DNA of 64,000 bases from Pseudomonas putida (lineage in GTDB: Bacteria; Pseudomonadota; Gammaproteobacteria; Pseudomonadales; Pseudomonadaceae), in the NCBI RefSeq assembly GCF_005080685.1, contig NZ_CP039371.1, forward strand, positions 4,526,001 through 4,590,000. The letters are read 5' to 3'. Under the pieces are notes generated by a model, which made no database searches, was not told the DNA's origin, and saw nothing but the letters and a program-made list of their open reading frames with translations. Position numbers and translations under genes: made by a program. Every line of letters begins with the position of its first letter. The stretch's first letter is position 1. This document shows positions 56,050-64,000 of this stretch, in pieces.

Positions 56050-56667
56050 TTAGGCAAGCTTGCAATGATCGAAGTACCGCTGCCGCCCCAGGATCATCAG
56101 CGCCGCACGCTTGTGCGGGAAGTCGAATTCCTTCTCGCAATGAAAGCACTGGTCGTGCATGTAGCCGATCATCTTGCCGTTGCTGACACAGGGCTCGGCG
56201 ACCACCCGTTGGGTCCGAGGATCGTCGAGGAACAGGTAGTGCACCAGGGCCGAGAGCCAGCTGGCTACCTTGTGCGGGCCGCGGTGCGACTCCTCGCCTA
56301 CCAGCATGTGAACGCCACGATCGTAGTCGTCAGCCTTGTAGTACGACGCGATGCCGTGCTCCTTGGCCCAGTACGCCTCGAAGTAGGCGAACGGCTCATC
56401 GTCGAAGCAGCCAATCAAGGTCAGGGTGTGGGGATCGGCCTCGAGCTTGGCCAGGTATTGGCGATGCTGCTCCAACGAGCCTCCTTCCTGCCAGAACGCT
56501 TCCACCCGCGGGTTGTTTTGCCAACGACTGAAGCGATTGAGGTCGTGGGCGATCTCCAGGGTCCGCAACGAAACCCAGCTACCGAGGCGGGCATCGAAAC
56601 GCCGGTACACCTCACCTACCGGCTTGGGTGGGCGCCCGAGGGGCTGTGAAGCGGTTTCAAACGGCAT
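56050..56667 (-). CDS. pvdYII: PvdY-type siderophore acetyltransferase (N5-hydroxyornithine acetylation)
   Basis: GNAT/IucB-like protein of 205 residues. DEPFAYFEAYWAKEHGIASYY, GVHMLVGEESHRGPHKVASWLSA and VVAEPCVSNGKMIGYMHD match the siderophore acetyltransferase family. The ATG at 56667 has GGAG at eight-base spacing; the ATG at 56673 is also possible. A PvdS-type promoter box lies 43 bp upstream. The product should supply N5-acetyl-N5-hydroxyornithine for a siderophore. Confidence 0.85.
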   Translation of the reverse strand: MPFETASQPLGRPPKPVGEVYRRFDARLGSWVSLRTLEIAHDLNRFSRWQNNPRVEAFWQEGGSLEQHRQYLAKLEADPHTLTLIGCFDDEPFAYFEAYWAKEHGIASYYKADDYDRGVHMLVGEESHRGPHKVASWLSALVHYLFLDDPRTQRVVAEPCVSNGKMIGYMHDQCFHCEKEFDFPHKRAALMILGRQRYFDHCKLA

Positions 56668-56709
56668 GGTCATGGCTCCCAGGTAAGAAGAAGAGGAACT
56701 CACCTGGAA

Positions 56710-56733
56710 ACGTGACCGCTGCGAGGGAATTTA
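56710..56733 (-). promoter_or_regulatory. PvdS-dependent promoter box TAAAT-N16-CGT for pvdYII
   Basis: On the minus strand TAAAT (56729-56733), 16 bases and CGT (56710-56712), exactly the iron-starvation box consensus. It overlaps the stop codon of the upstream binding-protein gene. Confidence 0.8.
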
Positions 56734-57540
56734 GTCGTTCGGAGCCTGCACCATGATCCGATATGGCTGGAAGATCCGCGCCAGTTCGCCCGATTCACGC
56801 AGGTGACGCAGCAGCTCGGCGAAGGCCTTGTCGCTGATCGGCGCGCCGGGGCGCAGCAGTGCGTAATGGTGGTAGACCTGGTCGATACGCTCGGAGGCCA
56901 GCAGTTGGTCAAGGCTGCCCGGGTTGCGCACCAGGAAGTCGCTCAGGTACGAGCGGGTGACCAAGGCGATGTCGGCCCGACCGGCCTGGACCATCAGCAG
57001 ATTGCTGTCGTGGGAATAGGTCAGGGTGGCGTCGAATGCCTGGCGCAGATAGGCCGGGTCCGGATTGAAGTTGGCGAAGGCGTAGTGGTAGCCATTGAAA
57101 AGCGCCAAACGTTTGCCGTGCAGGTTGTCGAAATAATGCTGGTCATGCCCATCGGCTTTCTTGGCCACGAACACTTCCGCATCTTCCAGCCCCATGTCCA
57201 CGGCCTGGTGTGGAATCCGCTGCCAGCCCCATTGCGGGTTCTCGAAAATCGCCATGTCGGTGCGACCTTGCCGGAAATCGCCGAAGCGTCGCTGGATGGA
57301 GGTCGGCACGAGAATGAAACGGTAGCCGGCCTGCAGCGCGTTAAGCGCCTCGACCAACTGTGGCAGCAGGCCGCTGTCGGCACCCTGCTCGGGGCGCACG
57401 GTATACGGCGGGAAATGCGCGGCGCCGATCTTGACTTCGACTGCCTCGGCGGCCCAGGCCGGCGCGGCCAGCCATGCTGCGGCCAGCATCAACAGGGTGG
57501 ACAGGGCCTTGAGGCCGGGCGCTGGAGTCAAGACGGACAC
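56731..57540 (-). CDS. Periplasmic solute-binding protein (SBP_bac_3 type)
   Basis: Protein of 269 residues with a signal peptide (cleavage near APAWA-AE) and an amino acid-binding-type fold: KIGAAHFPPYTVRPEQGADSG, RTDMAIFENPQWGW, GRADIALVTRSYLSDF. No transporter genes are nearby. It ends inside the promoter box of the acetyltransferase gene; read-through is possible. The function is not known. Confidence 0.85.
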   Translation of the reverse strand: MSVLTPAPGLKALSTLLMLAAAWLAAPAWAAEAVEVKIGAAHFPPYTVRPEQGADSGLLPQLVEALNALQAGYRFILVPTSIQRRFGDFRQGRTDMAIFENPQWGWQRIPHQAVDMGLEDAEVFVAKKADGHDQHYFDNLHGKRLALFNGYHYAFANFNPDPAYLRQAFDATLTYSHDSNLLMVQAGRADIALVTRSYLSDFLVRNPGSLDQLLASERIDQVYHHYALLRPGAPISDKAFAELLRHLRESGELARIFQPYRIMVQAPND

Positions 57541-57692
57541 TCATCACGGTTCATACCTGGATGCGACTAAGCTAGGCGTTTTCCCTGGCTGGCACAACTA
57601 CTGGTTATGCCAAAATGAAGGCAATCTGCCACAGGGGTGCCGTGGCGCTGCGTTTTGGCTACGCTCTAACAGGATCTGCAAGGGAGCCTGGT

Positions 57693-58253
57693 ATGGGCCA
57701 TTGGTTGGTGATCGATCTGGAAGCCACCACCGACGAAGGTGGCTGGCCTGTCACAGAGATGGAAATCATTGAAATCGGCGCCAGCCTGGTGACCCGCGAA
57801 GGCCGTGAAGTCGAGCACTTCCAGCGTTTCGTGCGGCCGCGCCGGCGGCCACAACTGACCCCTTTCTGCCGCGAGCTGACCCATATCAGCCAAGCCGACG
57901 TCGATGGTGCCGACGACTTCGCCGCGGTCTCGGCATGCTTCGAGCGTTGGCTCGGGCACCACCAGGGCCAGTTGCACGCCTGGGTCAGTTGGGGTGACTA
58001 CGACCGCCAGCAACTGCTGCAGGAATGGCAGCGGCACAAGGTCGACAGCCGGCTGCGCGGCGTACCGCACATCAACCTCAAGCAACGCTTCGCCAAGGCC
58101 CGCCACCTGCAGCGACCGGCCGGGCTCAATGGCGCCTTGCAGCTGGCTGGCATGCAGTTTTGCGGGCAGCAACACCGCGCCCTGGAGGATGCACGCAACA
58201 CCGCGCGACTGCTGCCGTTGTGCCTGCCCGCGCTCGAGGTCGGCGACACCTGA
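57693..58253 (+). CDS. 3'-5' exonuclease (DEDD family, KapD/ERI-like)
   Basis: Protein of 186 residues from ATG 57693 with AAGGGAG upstream. The DEDDh-type motifs: DLEATTDEGG (Exo I, Asp-Glu), WVSWGDYDRQQLLQ (Exo II) and HRALEDARNTARLL (Exo III, His-Asp). Typical of RNA/DNA exonucleases of the RNase T / Eri1 / KapD type; it may trim small structured RNAs. Starts earlier in the frame lack a Shine-Dalgarno. Confidence 0.88.
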   Translation: MGHWLVIDLEATTDEGGWPVTEMEIIEIGASLVTREGREVEHFQRFVRPRRRPQLTPFCRELTHISQADVDGADDFAAVSACFERWLGHHQGQLHAWVSWGDYDRQQLLQEWQRHKVDSRLRGVPHINLKQRFAKARHLQRPAGLNGALQLAGMQFCGQQHRALEDARNTARLLPLCLPALEVGDT

Positions 58254-58326
58254 AAGCAGATGACGGCTCCCATGGCCTTGGGCATACTGGCCAGCCTTTT
58301 TTCATCCCTCTGTTCAGGAGTCGCCC

Positions 58327-58611
58327 ATGTTCCAGGTCAACGAGTACTTCAACGGCACCGTCAAGTCGATCGCATTCGCGGGCGAAGAAGGCCCGGCCAC
58401 CGTCGGTGTGATGGCCCCGGGTGAATATGAGTTCGGCACCGCCAAACGCGAAATCATGCACGTGGTTTCCGGCGCCCTGACCGTGAAGCTGCCAGGCAGC
58501 GACAACTGGGAAACCTTCAAGGCCGGCAGCCAGTTCAACGTACCGGCCGACAGCAAGTTCCAGCTGAAAGTGGCCGTGGACACTGCCTACCTGTGCGAGT
58601 ACCGCGACTAA
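58327..58611 (+). CDS. ppnP: Pyrimidine/purine nucleoside phosphorylase PpnP
   Basis: Small cupin of 94 residues (DUF1255 family), full length, with [17 protein letters not shown] and [22 protein letters not shown]. Phosphorolyses several nucleosides. Good Shine-Dalgarno (CAGGAG). Confidence 0.96.
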   Translation: MFQVNEYFNGTVKSIAFAGEEGPATVGVMAPGEYEFGTAKREIMHVVSGALTVKLPGSDNWETFKAGSQFNVPADSKFQLKVAVDTAYLCEYRD

Positions 58612-58625
58612 GCGCTAGCCTGCCC

Positions 58626-58709
58626 GGCCTCTTCGCGGGACAAGCCCGCTCCCACAGGTCCAGCACCGCCCTTGGGCTGGTGGGAGCGGGCTGGTCCCGC
58701 GAAAGAGCC
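58626..58709. repeat. REP element, paired arms
   Basis: Arms 58626-58655 and 58680-58709 are near-complementary with the core CGCGGGACAAGCCCGC. Between the convergent ppnP and hydrolase genes. Confidence 0.85.
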
Positions 58710-58713
58710 GACA

Positions 58714-59406
58714 TCAGACTGCCAGGAAACTCGCCACCCTCTCAGCCGCCGCCTGCAGGTGCTGCTCATGGCTGAACCCCGAAGCCTTCAGCGGCTTCAG
58801 ATCATGGTCCGCCGCCGCCAGCCAGCTCACCTCGATCGCAGGTGACAGCGCATACCCTTCGACCGCCTCGCGATTACCCAACGCATCACGCTCCCCTTGC
58901 ACGATCAATGTCGGCGTGCGCAATGCTGCCAGGTGTTCGACCCGTGGTTTTTCCGGTTTGCCCACTGCATAGAACGGATAACCCAGGCACACCAGAGCAT
59001 CGACGCCAAGCTCGTCGGCGAGCAGGCTGGCCATGCGCCCGCCCATCGACTTGCCGCCGATCGCCAGGCGCCCTGCGACCAGGGGTCGCACCTGCCGGTA
59101 CACCTCGCGCCAGTGCTCGAGCAGCACCTTCTGCGGATTGGGCGGCCGCTTGCCGCCGCCGACACGCCGCTCGGCCATGTACGGGAACTCGAAGCGAACA
59201 ACCGCAACGCCTTGGTGCGCCAGCCTTTGCGCCATGTCCTCCATGAACCCGCTGTCCATCGGCGCCCCCGCACCATGGGCCAGGATCAAGCACCCCGCAA
59301 CACTGCTATCCCTCTGATTTAGCGGCGGATCGCAGCGCAAGCCTGGGACATTTCCGACCTGCGCCCATTGATCCCCGTCAATACCGGCACTTTGCCCATT
59401 AATCAT
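58714..59406 (-). CDS. Alpha/beta family hydrolase (KANL3/Tex30-like)
   Basis: Protein of 230 residues from ATG 59406 with GAGG upstream. Contains LILAHGAGAPMDSGFM, GGKSMGGRMA (nucleophile elbow with a Ser) and AAADHDLKPLKASG (catalytic His). The last part of the family name is from memory. The 5' end of this gene contains the likely ANR site of the divergent ccoN1. Confidence 0.82.
   Translation of the reverse strand: MINGQSAGIDGDQWAQVGNVPGLRCDPPLNQRDSSVAGCLILAHGAGAPMDSGFMEDMAQRLAHQGVAVVRFEFPYMAERRVGGGKRPPNPQKVLLEHWREVYRQVRPLVAGRLAIGGKSMGGRMASLLADELGVDALVCLGYPFYAVGKPEKPRVEHLAALRTPTLIVQGERDALGNREAVEGYALSPAIEVSWLAAADHDLKPLKASGFSHEQHLQAAAERVASFLAV
59368..59381 (+). promoter_or_regulatory. ANR/FNR-like box TTGAT-CCCC-GTCAA upstream of ccoN1
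   Basis: Nine of ten conserved positions match TTGAT-N4-ATCAA. It lies 85 bp before the ccoN1 ATG, within the first codons of the divergent hydrolase gene. A TATAAT-like ATTAAT at 59398-59403 fits a start near 59410-59416, placing the box around -35 to -42. Confidence 0.65.
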
Positions 59407-59458
59407 GCTTGCCTCGCTGTAACGCCTGCCAAAAATAACCGTGGATGGAAACCCATAC

Positions 59459-60883
<1,425 letters not shown>

Positions 60884-60896
60884 GGAGAAGTGCCTG

Positions 60897-61505
60897 ATGA
60901 AACATGAAGTCATCGAGAAAAACGTCGGCCTGCTGGCCCTGCTGATGGTGTTTGCCGTGAGCATCGGCGGCCTGACCCAGATCGTCCCGCTGTTCTTCCA
61001 GGACGTCACCAACAAGCCGGTCGAGGGCATGAAGCCCTACACCGCGCTGCAACTCGAAGGGCGCGATATCTACATCCGCGAAGGCTGCGTCGGCTGCCAC
61101 TCGCAGATGATTCGCCCGTTCCGCGCCGAAACCGAGCGCTACGGCCACTACTCGGTCGCCGGCGAAAGCGTCTGGGATCACCCGTTCCTGTGGGGCTCCA
61201 AGCGCACTGGCCCGGACCTGGCCCGAGTCGGTGGCCGCTACTCCGACGACTGGCACCGCGCGCACCTGTACAACCCGCGCAACGTGGTGCCGGAGTCGAA
61301 GATGCCGTCCTATCCGTGGCTGGTCGCGCAACAGGTCGACAACAGCCACACCGATACCAAGATGAGCACCCTGCGCACCCTCGGCGTGCCGTACACCGAC
61401 GAAGACATCGCTGGCGCCCGCGACGCGGTCAAGGGCAAGACCGAAATGGATGCCCTGGTCGCCTACCTGCAGGTGCTGGGCACCGCCATCAAGAACAAGA
61501 GGTGA
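60897..61505 (+). CDS. ccoO: cbb3-type cytochrome c oxidase subunit II CcoO1
   Basis: Membrane-anchored mono-heme cytochrome c, 202 residues, with heme motif CVGCH (Cys64, Cys67, His68) in [12 protein letters not shown]. Shine-Dalgarno GAGGAG. Gap to ccoN 13 bp. Confidence 0.97.
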   Translation: MKHEVIEKNVGLLALLMVFAVSIGGLTQIVPLFFQDVTNKPVEGMKPYTALQLEGRDIYIREGCVGCHSQMIRPFRAETERYGHYSVAGESVWDHPFLWGSKRTGPDLARVGGRYSDDWHRAHLYNPRNVVPESKMPSYPWLVAQQVDNSHTDTKMSTLRTLGVPYTDEDIAGARDAVKGKTEMDALVAYLQVLGTAIKNKR

Positions 61506-61510
61506 ATGCG

Positions 61511-61702
61511 ATGGAACTGGACATCGGCATGATCCGCGGGCTGGGCACCCTGGTGGTGCTGGTCGCCTTCATCGGCCTGACGCTGTGGGTCTTCAACCGC
61601 CGCCGCGATCGTGACTTCGCCGAAGCACGCTTGCTGCCCTTCGTCGACGACCGCCTGCCCCCTGCCGGGCAAGAACCTGCCATGAGGAAGAATCGGCAAT
61701 GA
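61511..61702 (+). CDS. ccoQ: cbb3-type cytochrome oxidase assembly/structural subunit CcoQ1
   Basis: Protein of 63 residues, one N-terminal membrane helix ([18 protein letters not shown]) followed by a basic segment and [11 protein letters not shown], the usual CcoQ pattern. Overlaps ccoP by four bases. Confidence 0.93.
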   Translation: MELDIGMIRGLGTLVVLVAFIGLTLWVFNRRRDRDFAEARLLPFVDDRLPPAGQEPAMRKNRQ

Positions 61703-62628
61703 CCACCTTCTGGAGTACCTATATCAGCGTACTGACCATCGGCAGCCTGATCGGCCTGGCGTGGCTGTTGCTCTCGACCCGCAAGGGCCAGAGCAAGAAC
61801 ACCACCGACCAGACCATGGGCCACAGCTTCGATGGCATCGAGGAATACGACAACCCACTGCCGCGCTGGTGGTTCTGGCTGTTCGTCGGCACCCTGGTGT
61901 TCGGCGCCGGCTACCTGGTGCTGTACCCCGGCCTGGGCAACTGGAAGGGCATCCTGCCTGGCTACGAGAACGGCTGGACCGGGGCCAACGAGTGGCAAAA
62001 GGAGATGGACAAGGCCGACGCCAAGTTCGGACCGATCTTCGCCAGGTATGCCGCCATGCCCGTTGAAGAAGTGGCCAAGGACCCGCAGGCACTGAAGATG
62101 GGCAGCCGCCTGTTCGCCTCCAACTGCTCGGTGTGCCACGGCTCCGACGCCAAGGGCGCCTATGGCTTCCCCAACCTGACCGACCACGACTGGCGCTGGG
62201 GCGGCGAGCCCGAGACCATCAAGGCCTCGATCATGAACGGGCGCCATGGCGTGATGCCGGCCTGGGCCGAGGTGATCGGCGAGCAGGGCGTCGCCGATGT
62301 GGCCGCGTTCGTGGTCAGCAAGCTCGATGACCGCCGCCTGCCAGAAGGCGCCAAGGCCGATGCCGAGAACGGCGAGAAGATCTTCGCCGCCAACTGCGTG
62401 GCCTGCCACGGGCCTGAAGGCAAGGGCACACCGGCCATGGGCGCACCGGACCTGACCCACCCGCAGGCGTTCATCTACGGCTCGAACTTCGCCCAGTTGC
62501 AACAGACCATCCGCTACGGTCGCCAGGGCCAGATGCCAGCCCAGGCCGACATCCAGGGCAACGACAAGGTGCATTTGTTGGCAGCGTACGTGTACAGCCT
62601 GTCGCAAGGCAGCGCCACTTCCCAGTAA
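61699..62628 (+). CDS. ccoP: cbb3-type cytochrome c oxidase subunit III CcoP1
   Basis: Di-heme cytochrome c of 309 residues with two helices (one near residue 10, one in [20 protein letters not shown]). Heme motifs CSVCH (Cys143) and CVACH (Cys233). Receives electrons from soluble cytochrome c. Confidence 0.97.
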   Translation: MTTFWSTYISVLTIGSLIGLAWLLLSTRKGQSKNTTDQTMGHSFDGIEEYDNPLPRWWFWLFVGTLVFGAGYLVLYPGLGNWKGILPGYENGWTGANEWQKEMDKADAKFGPIFARYAAMPVEEVAKDPQALKMGSRLFASNCSVCHGSDAKGAYGFPNLTDHDWRWGGEPETIKASIMNGRHGVMPAWAEVIGEQGVADVAAFVVSKLDDRRLPEGAKADAENGEKIFAANCVACHGPEGKGTPAMGAPDLTHPQAFIYGSNFAQLQQTIRYGRQGQMPAQADIQGNDKVHLLAAYVYSLSQGSATSQ

Positions 62629-62645
62629 CGATCCCCCGCAACATC

Positions 62646-62671
62646 CAGGGGCCGCCTTGCGGCCCCTTTTC
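62646..62671 (+). terminator. Terminator of ccoNOQP-1
   Basis: AGGGGCCGC / GCGGCCCC hairpin with TTTT tail, about 20 bp past the stop. Confidence 0.88.
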
Positions 62672-62824
62672 CCCGCTATACCTCCTTCCTTGCACCCCCT
62701 CCGAACGGAACTAAGCTTGTTGCCACAGCGGCTGCGCTTCCAATGGGCGAAGCAGACGCGGCGTATGGCCTGACGCCGCCGGCAGAAAAAGCTTGACCGA
62801 TCGATCAGAAAAAGGCGAAAAACG

Positions 62825-62853
62825 GTACACATTACAAGCCTTTATTTGTGTAC
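62825..62853. promoter_or_regulatory. Dyad GTACACA / TGTGTAC upstream of ccoN2
   Basis: 7-bp arms (62825-62831, 62847-62853) with a 15-bp spacer in the 270-bp gap before ccoN2. TACACT at 62851-62856 could be a -10. Not an ANR box; regulator unknown. Confidence 0.4.
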
Positions 62854-62898
62854 ACTCGCCTCGTCCCAACAAGAATACCAAAACCGTGGAACCTTAGA

Positions 62899-64000
62899 AT
62901 GAGCACTGTAATCAGTCCGACCGCTTATAACTATAGGGTCGTCCGCCAGTTCGCCATCATGACGGTGGTCTGGGGGATACTGGGCATGGGCCTCGGCGTC
63001 TACATCGCCTCGCAACTGGTCTGGCCCCAACTGAACCTGGACCTGCCATGGACCAGCTTCGGTCGCCTGCGCCCACTGCACACCAATTTGGTGATCTTCG
63101 CCTTCGGGGGCTGTGCGCTGTTCGCCACCAGCTACTACGTGGTGCAGCGAACCTGCCAGACCCGGCTGATCTCCGACAGCATGGCCGCCTTCACCTTCTG
63201 GGGTTGGCAGGCAGTGATCGTCGGCGCGCTGATCACCTTGCCGATGGGCTACACCACCACCAAGGAGTACGCCGAGCTGGAATGGCCGCTGGCGATCCTC
63301 CTGGCCATCGTCTGGGTCACCTACGCGCTGGTGTTCTTCGGCACCATCGTCAAGCGCAAGACCAAGCACATCTATGTCGGCAACTGGTTCTACGGTGCCT
63401 TCATCCTGGTCACGGCGATGCTGCACATCGTCAACCACATCTCGCTGCCGGTTAGCCTGTTCAAGTCCTATTCGGCCTACGCCGGCGCCACCGACGCGAT
63501 GATCCAGTGGTGGTATGGCCACAACGCCGTGGGCTTCTTCCTCACCACCGGCTTCCTGGGCATGATGTACTACTTCGTGCCCAAGCAGGCCGAACGGCCG
63601 ATCTACTCCTATCGCCTGTCGATCGTCCACTTCTGGGCCTTGATCACCCTGTACATCTGGGCGGGGCCCCACCACCTGCACTACACCGCCCTGCCGGACT
63701 GGGCGCAGTCGCTGGGCATGGTGATGTCGATCATCCTCCTGGCACCGAGCTGGGGCGGCATGATCAACGGCATGATGACCCTCTCCGGTGCCTGGCACAA
63801 ACTGCGCACCGACCCGATCCTGCGCTTTTTGGTGGTGTCGCTGGCGTTCTACGGGATGTCCACCTTCGAAGGCCCGATGATGGCCATCAAGACGGTGAAC
63901 TCGCTGTCGCACTATACCGACTGGACCATCGGCCACGTGCATGCCGGTGCCCTCGGCTGGGTGGCGATGATTTCCATCGGCGCCGTCTACCACATGATCC
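62899..64000 (+). CDS. ccoN: cbb3-type cytochrome c oxidase subunit I CcoN2, 3' end outside window
   Basis: First 367 residues of a second Cco[19 protein letters not shown]. All ligand segments found in the first copy are present up to the window end ([47 protein letters not shown]). Much of it after about 63540 is nearly identical to ccoN1 at the DNA level (offset 3443). Starts a second ccoNOQP cluster. Confidence 0.96.
   Translation, partial: MSTVISPTAYNYRVVRQFAIMTVVWGILGMGLGVYIASQLVWPQLNLDLPWTSFGRLRPLHTNLVIFAFGGCALFATSYYVVQRTCQTRLISDSMAAFTFWGWQAVIVGALITLPMGYTTTKEYAELEWPLAILLAIVWVTYALVFFGTIVKRKTKHIYVGNWFYGAFILVTAMLHIVNHISLPVSLFKSYSAYAGATDAMIQWWYGHNAVGFFLTTGFLGMMYYFVPKQAERPIYSYRLSIVHFWALITLYIWAGPHHLHYTALPDWAQSLGMVMSIILLAPSWGGMINGMMTLSGAWHKLRTDPILRFLVVSLAFYGMSTFEGPMMAIKTVNSLSHYTDWTIGHVHAGALGWVAMISIGAVYHMI

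Noticed and set aside
62790..62807. TTGAC-N6-ATCAG as an ANR box for ccoN2
   Set aside because: The spacer is six, not four, and two half-site bases differ, so it does not match the ANR pattern.

Overview
The window is chromosomal DNA from a Pseudomonas, most likely of the P. putida group. The evidence is high GC with strong codon bias, Pseudomonas-type palindromic REP elements, the neighbourhood gpsA / hybrid kinase / fabA-fabB, sdhCDAB-sucAB-lpd-sucCD back to back with gltA, a divergent dsbRS / dsbDEG locus, a PvdS-type sigma factor and two tandem cbb3 oxidase clusters. I see no tRNA, rRNA, CRISPR array, prophage or insertion sequence. Both ends cut genes: a TonB-dependent siderophore receptor on the left and a second ccoN on the right.

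Region by region. 1-7.7 kb: 3' end of a siderophore receptor, an AI-2E-type permease, a DUF4892 protein preceded by a possible 20-codon ORF, two alpha/beta hydrolases, SixA, a DUF4389 protein and GpsA. 7.9-12.8 kb: a tightly overlapping trio of TonB-dependent receptor, periplasmic binding protein and hybrid histidine kinase. 13-14.8 kb: fabA-fabB. 14.8-23.5 kb: mostly ordinary housekeeping and accessory genes (amidohydrolase, pirin, dienelactone hydrolase, htpG, two thioesterases, a small lipoprotein, a DUF599 protein, brnQ). 23.8-36.8 kb: the TCA block, with sdhCDAB, sucA, sucB, lpd, sucC and sucD on the minus strand and gltA divergent from a shared promoter region. 37-42.2 kb: START-domain protein, YkgJ-type cysteine protein, a lysine-rich periplasmic protein, a MocR regulator, and an operon of binding protein, DUF4398 lipoprotein and OmpA lipoprotein. 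42.3-46.3 kb: etfBA and the divergent ETF-ubiquinone oxidoreductase, with a strong promoter and a PsrA-like palindrome between them.

46.38-47.04 kb holds the most unusual non-coding structure: two arms of about 247 bp in inverted orientation, each a string of small hairpins, around a 162-bp centre, with a hexamer repeat outside the right arm. After it come an MFS transporter, a degenerate receiver-domain protein, an orphan FecI-type sigma factor, the DsbRS two-component system with its divergent dsbD-tlpA-dsbG operon, pvdS with a Fur-box-like promoter, a PvdY-type acetyltransferase behind a good PvdS-type promoter (TAAAT-N16-CGT), a second binding protein, a 3'-5' exonuclease, ppnP and a hydrolase. 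The window closes with ccoNOQP-1 and the start of ccoNOQP-2.

How the genes work together: electrons from the TCA block (SDH) and from fatty acid oxidation (ETF, ETF-QO) enter the quinone pool, and the cbb3 oxidases at the right end use them at low oxygen. FabA/FabB make unsaturated fatty acids and GpsA the glycerol-3-phosphate backbone for membrane lipids. The DsbRS/DsbDEG and PvdS modules deal with periplasmic thiols and iron starvation. Starts were chosen by Shine-Dalgarno spacing and family N-termini. Family names come from motif recognition, not from database searches.
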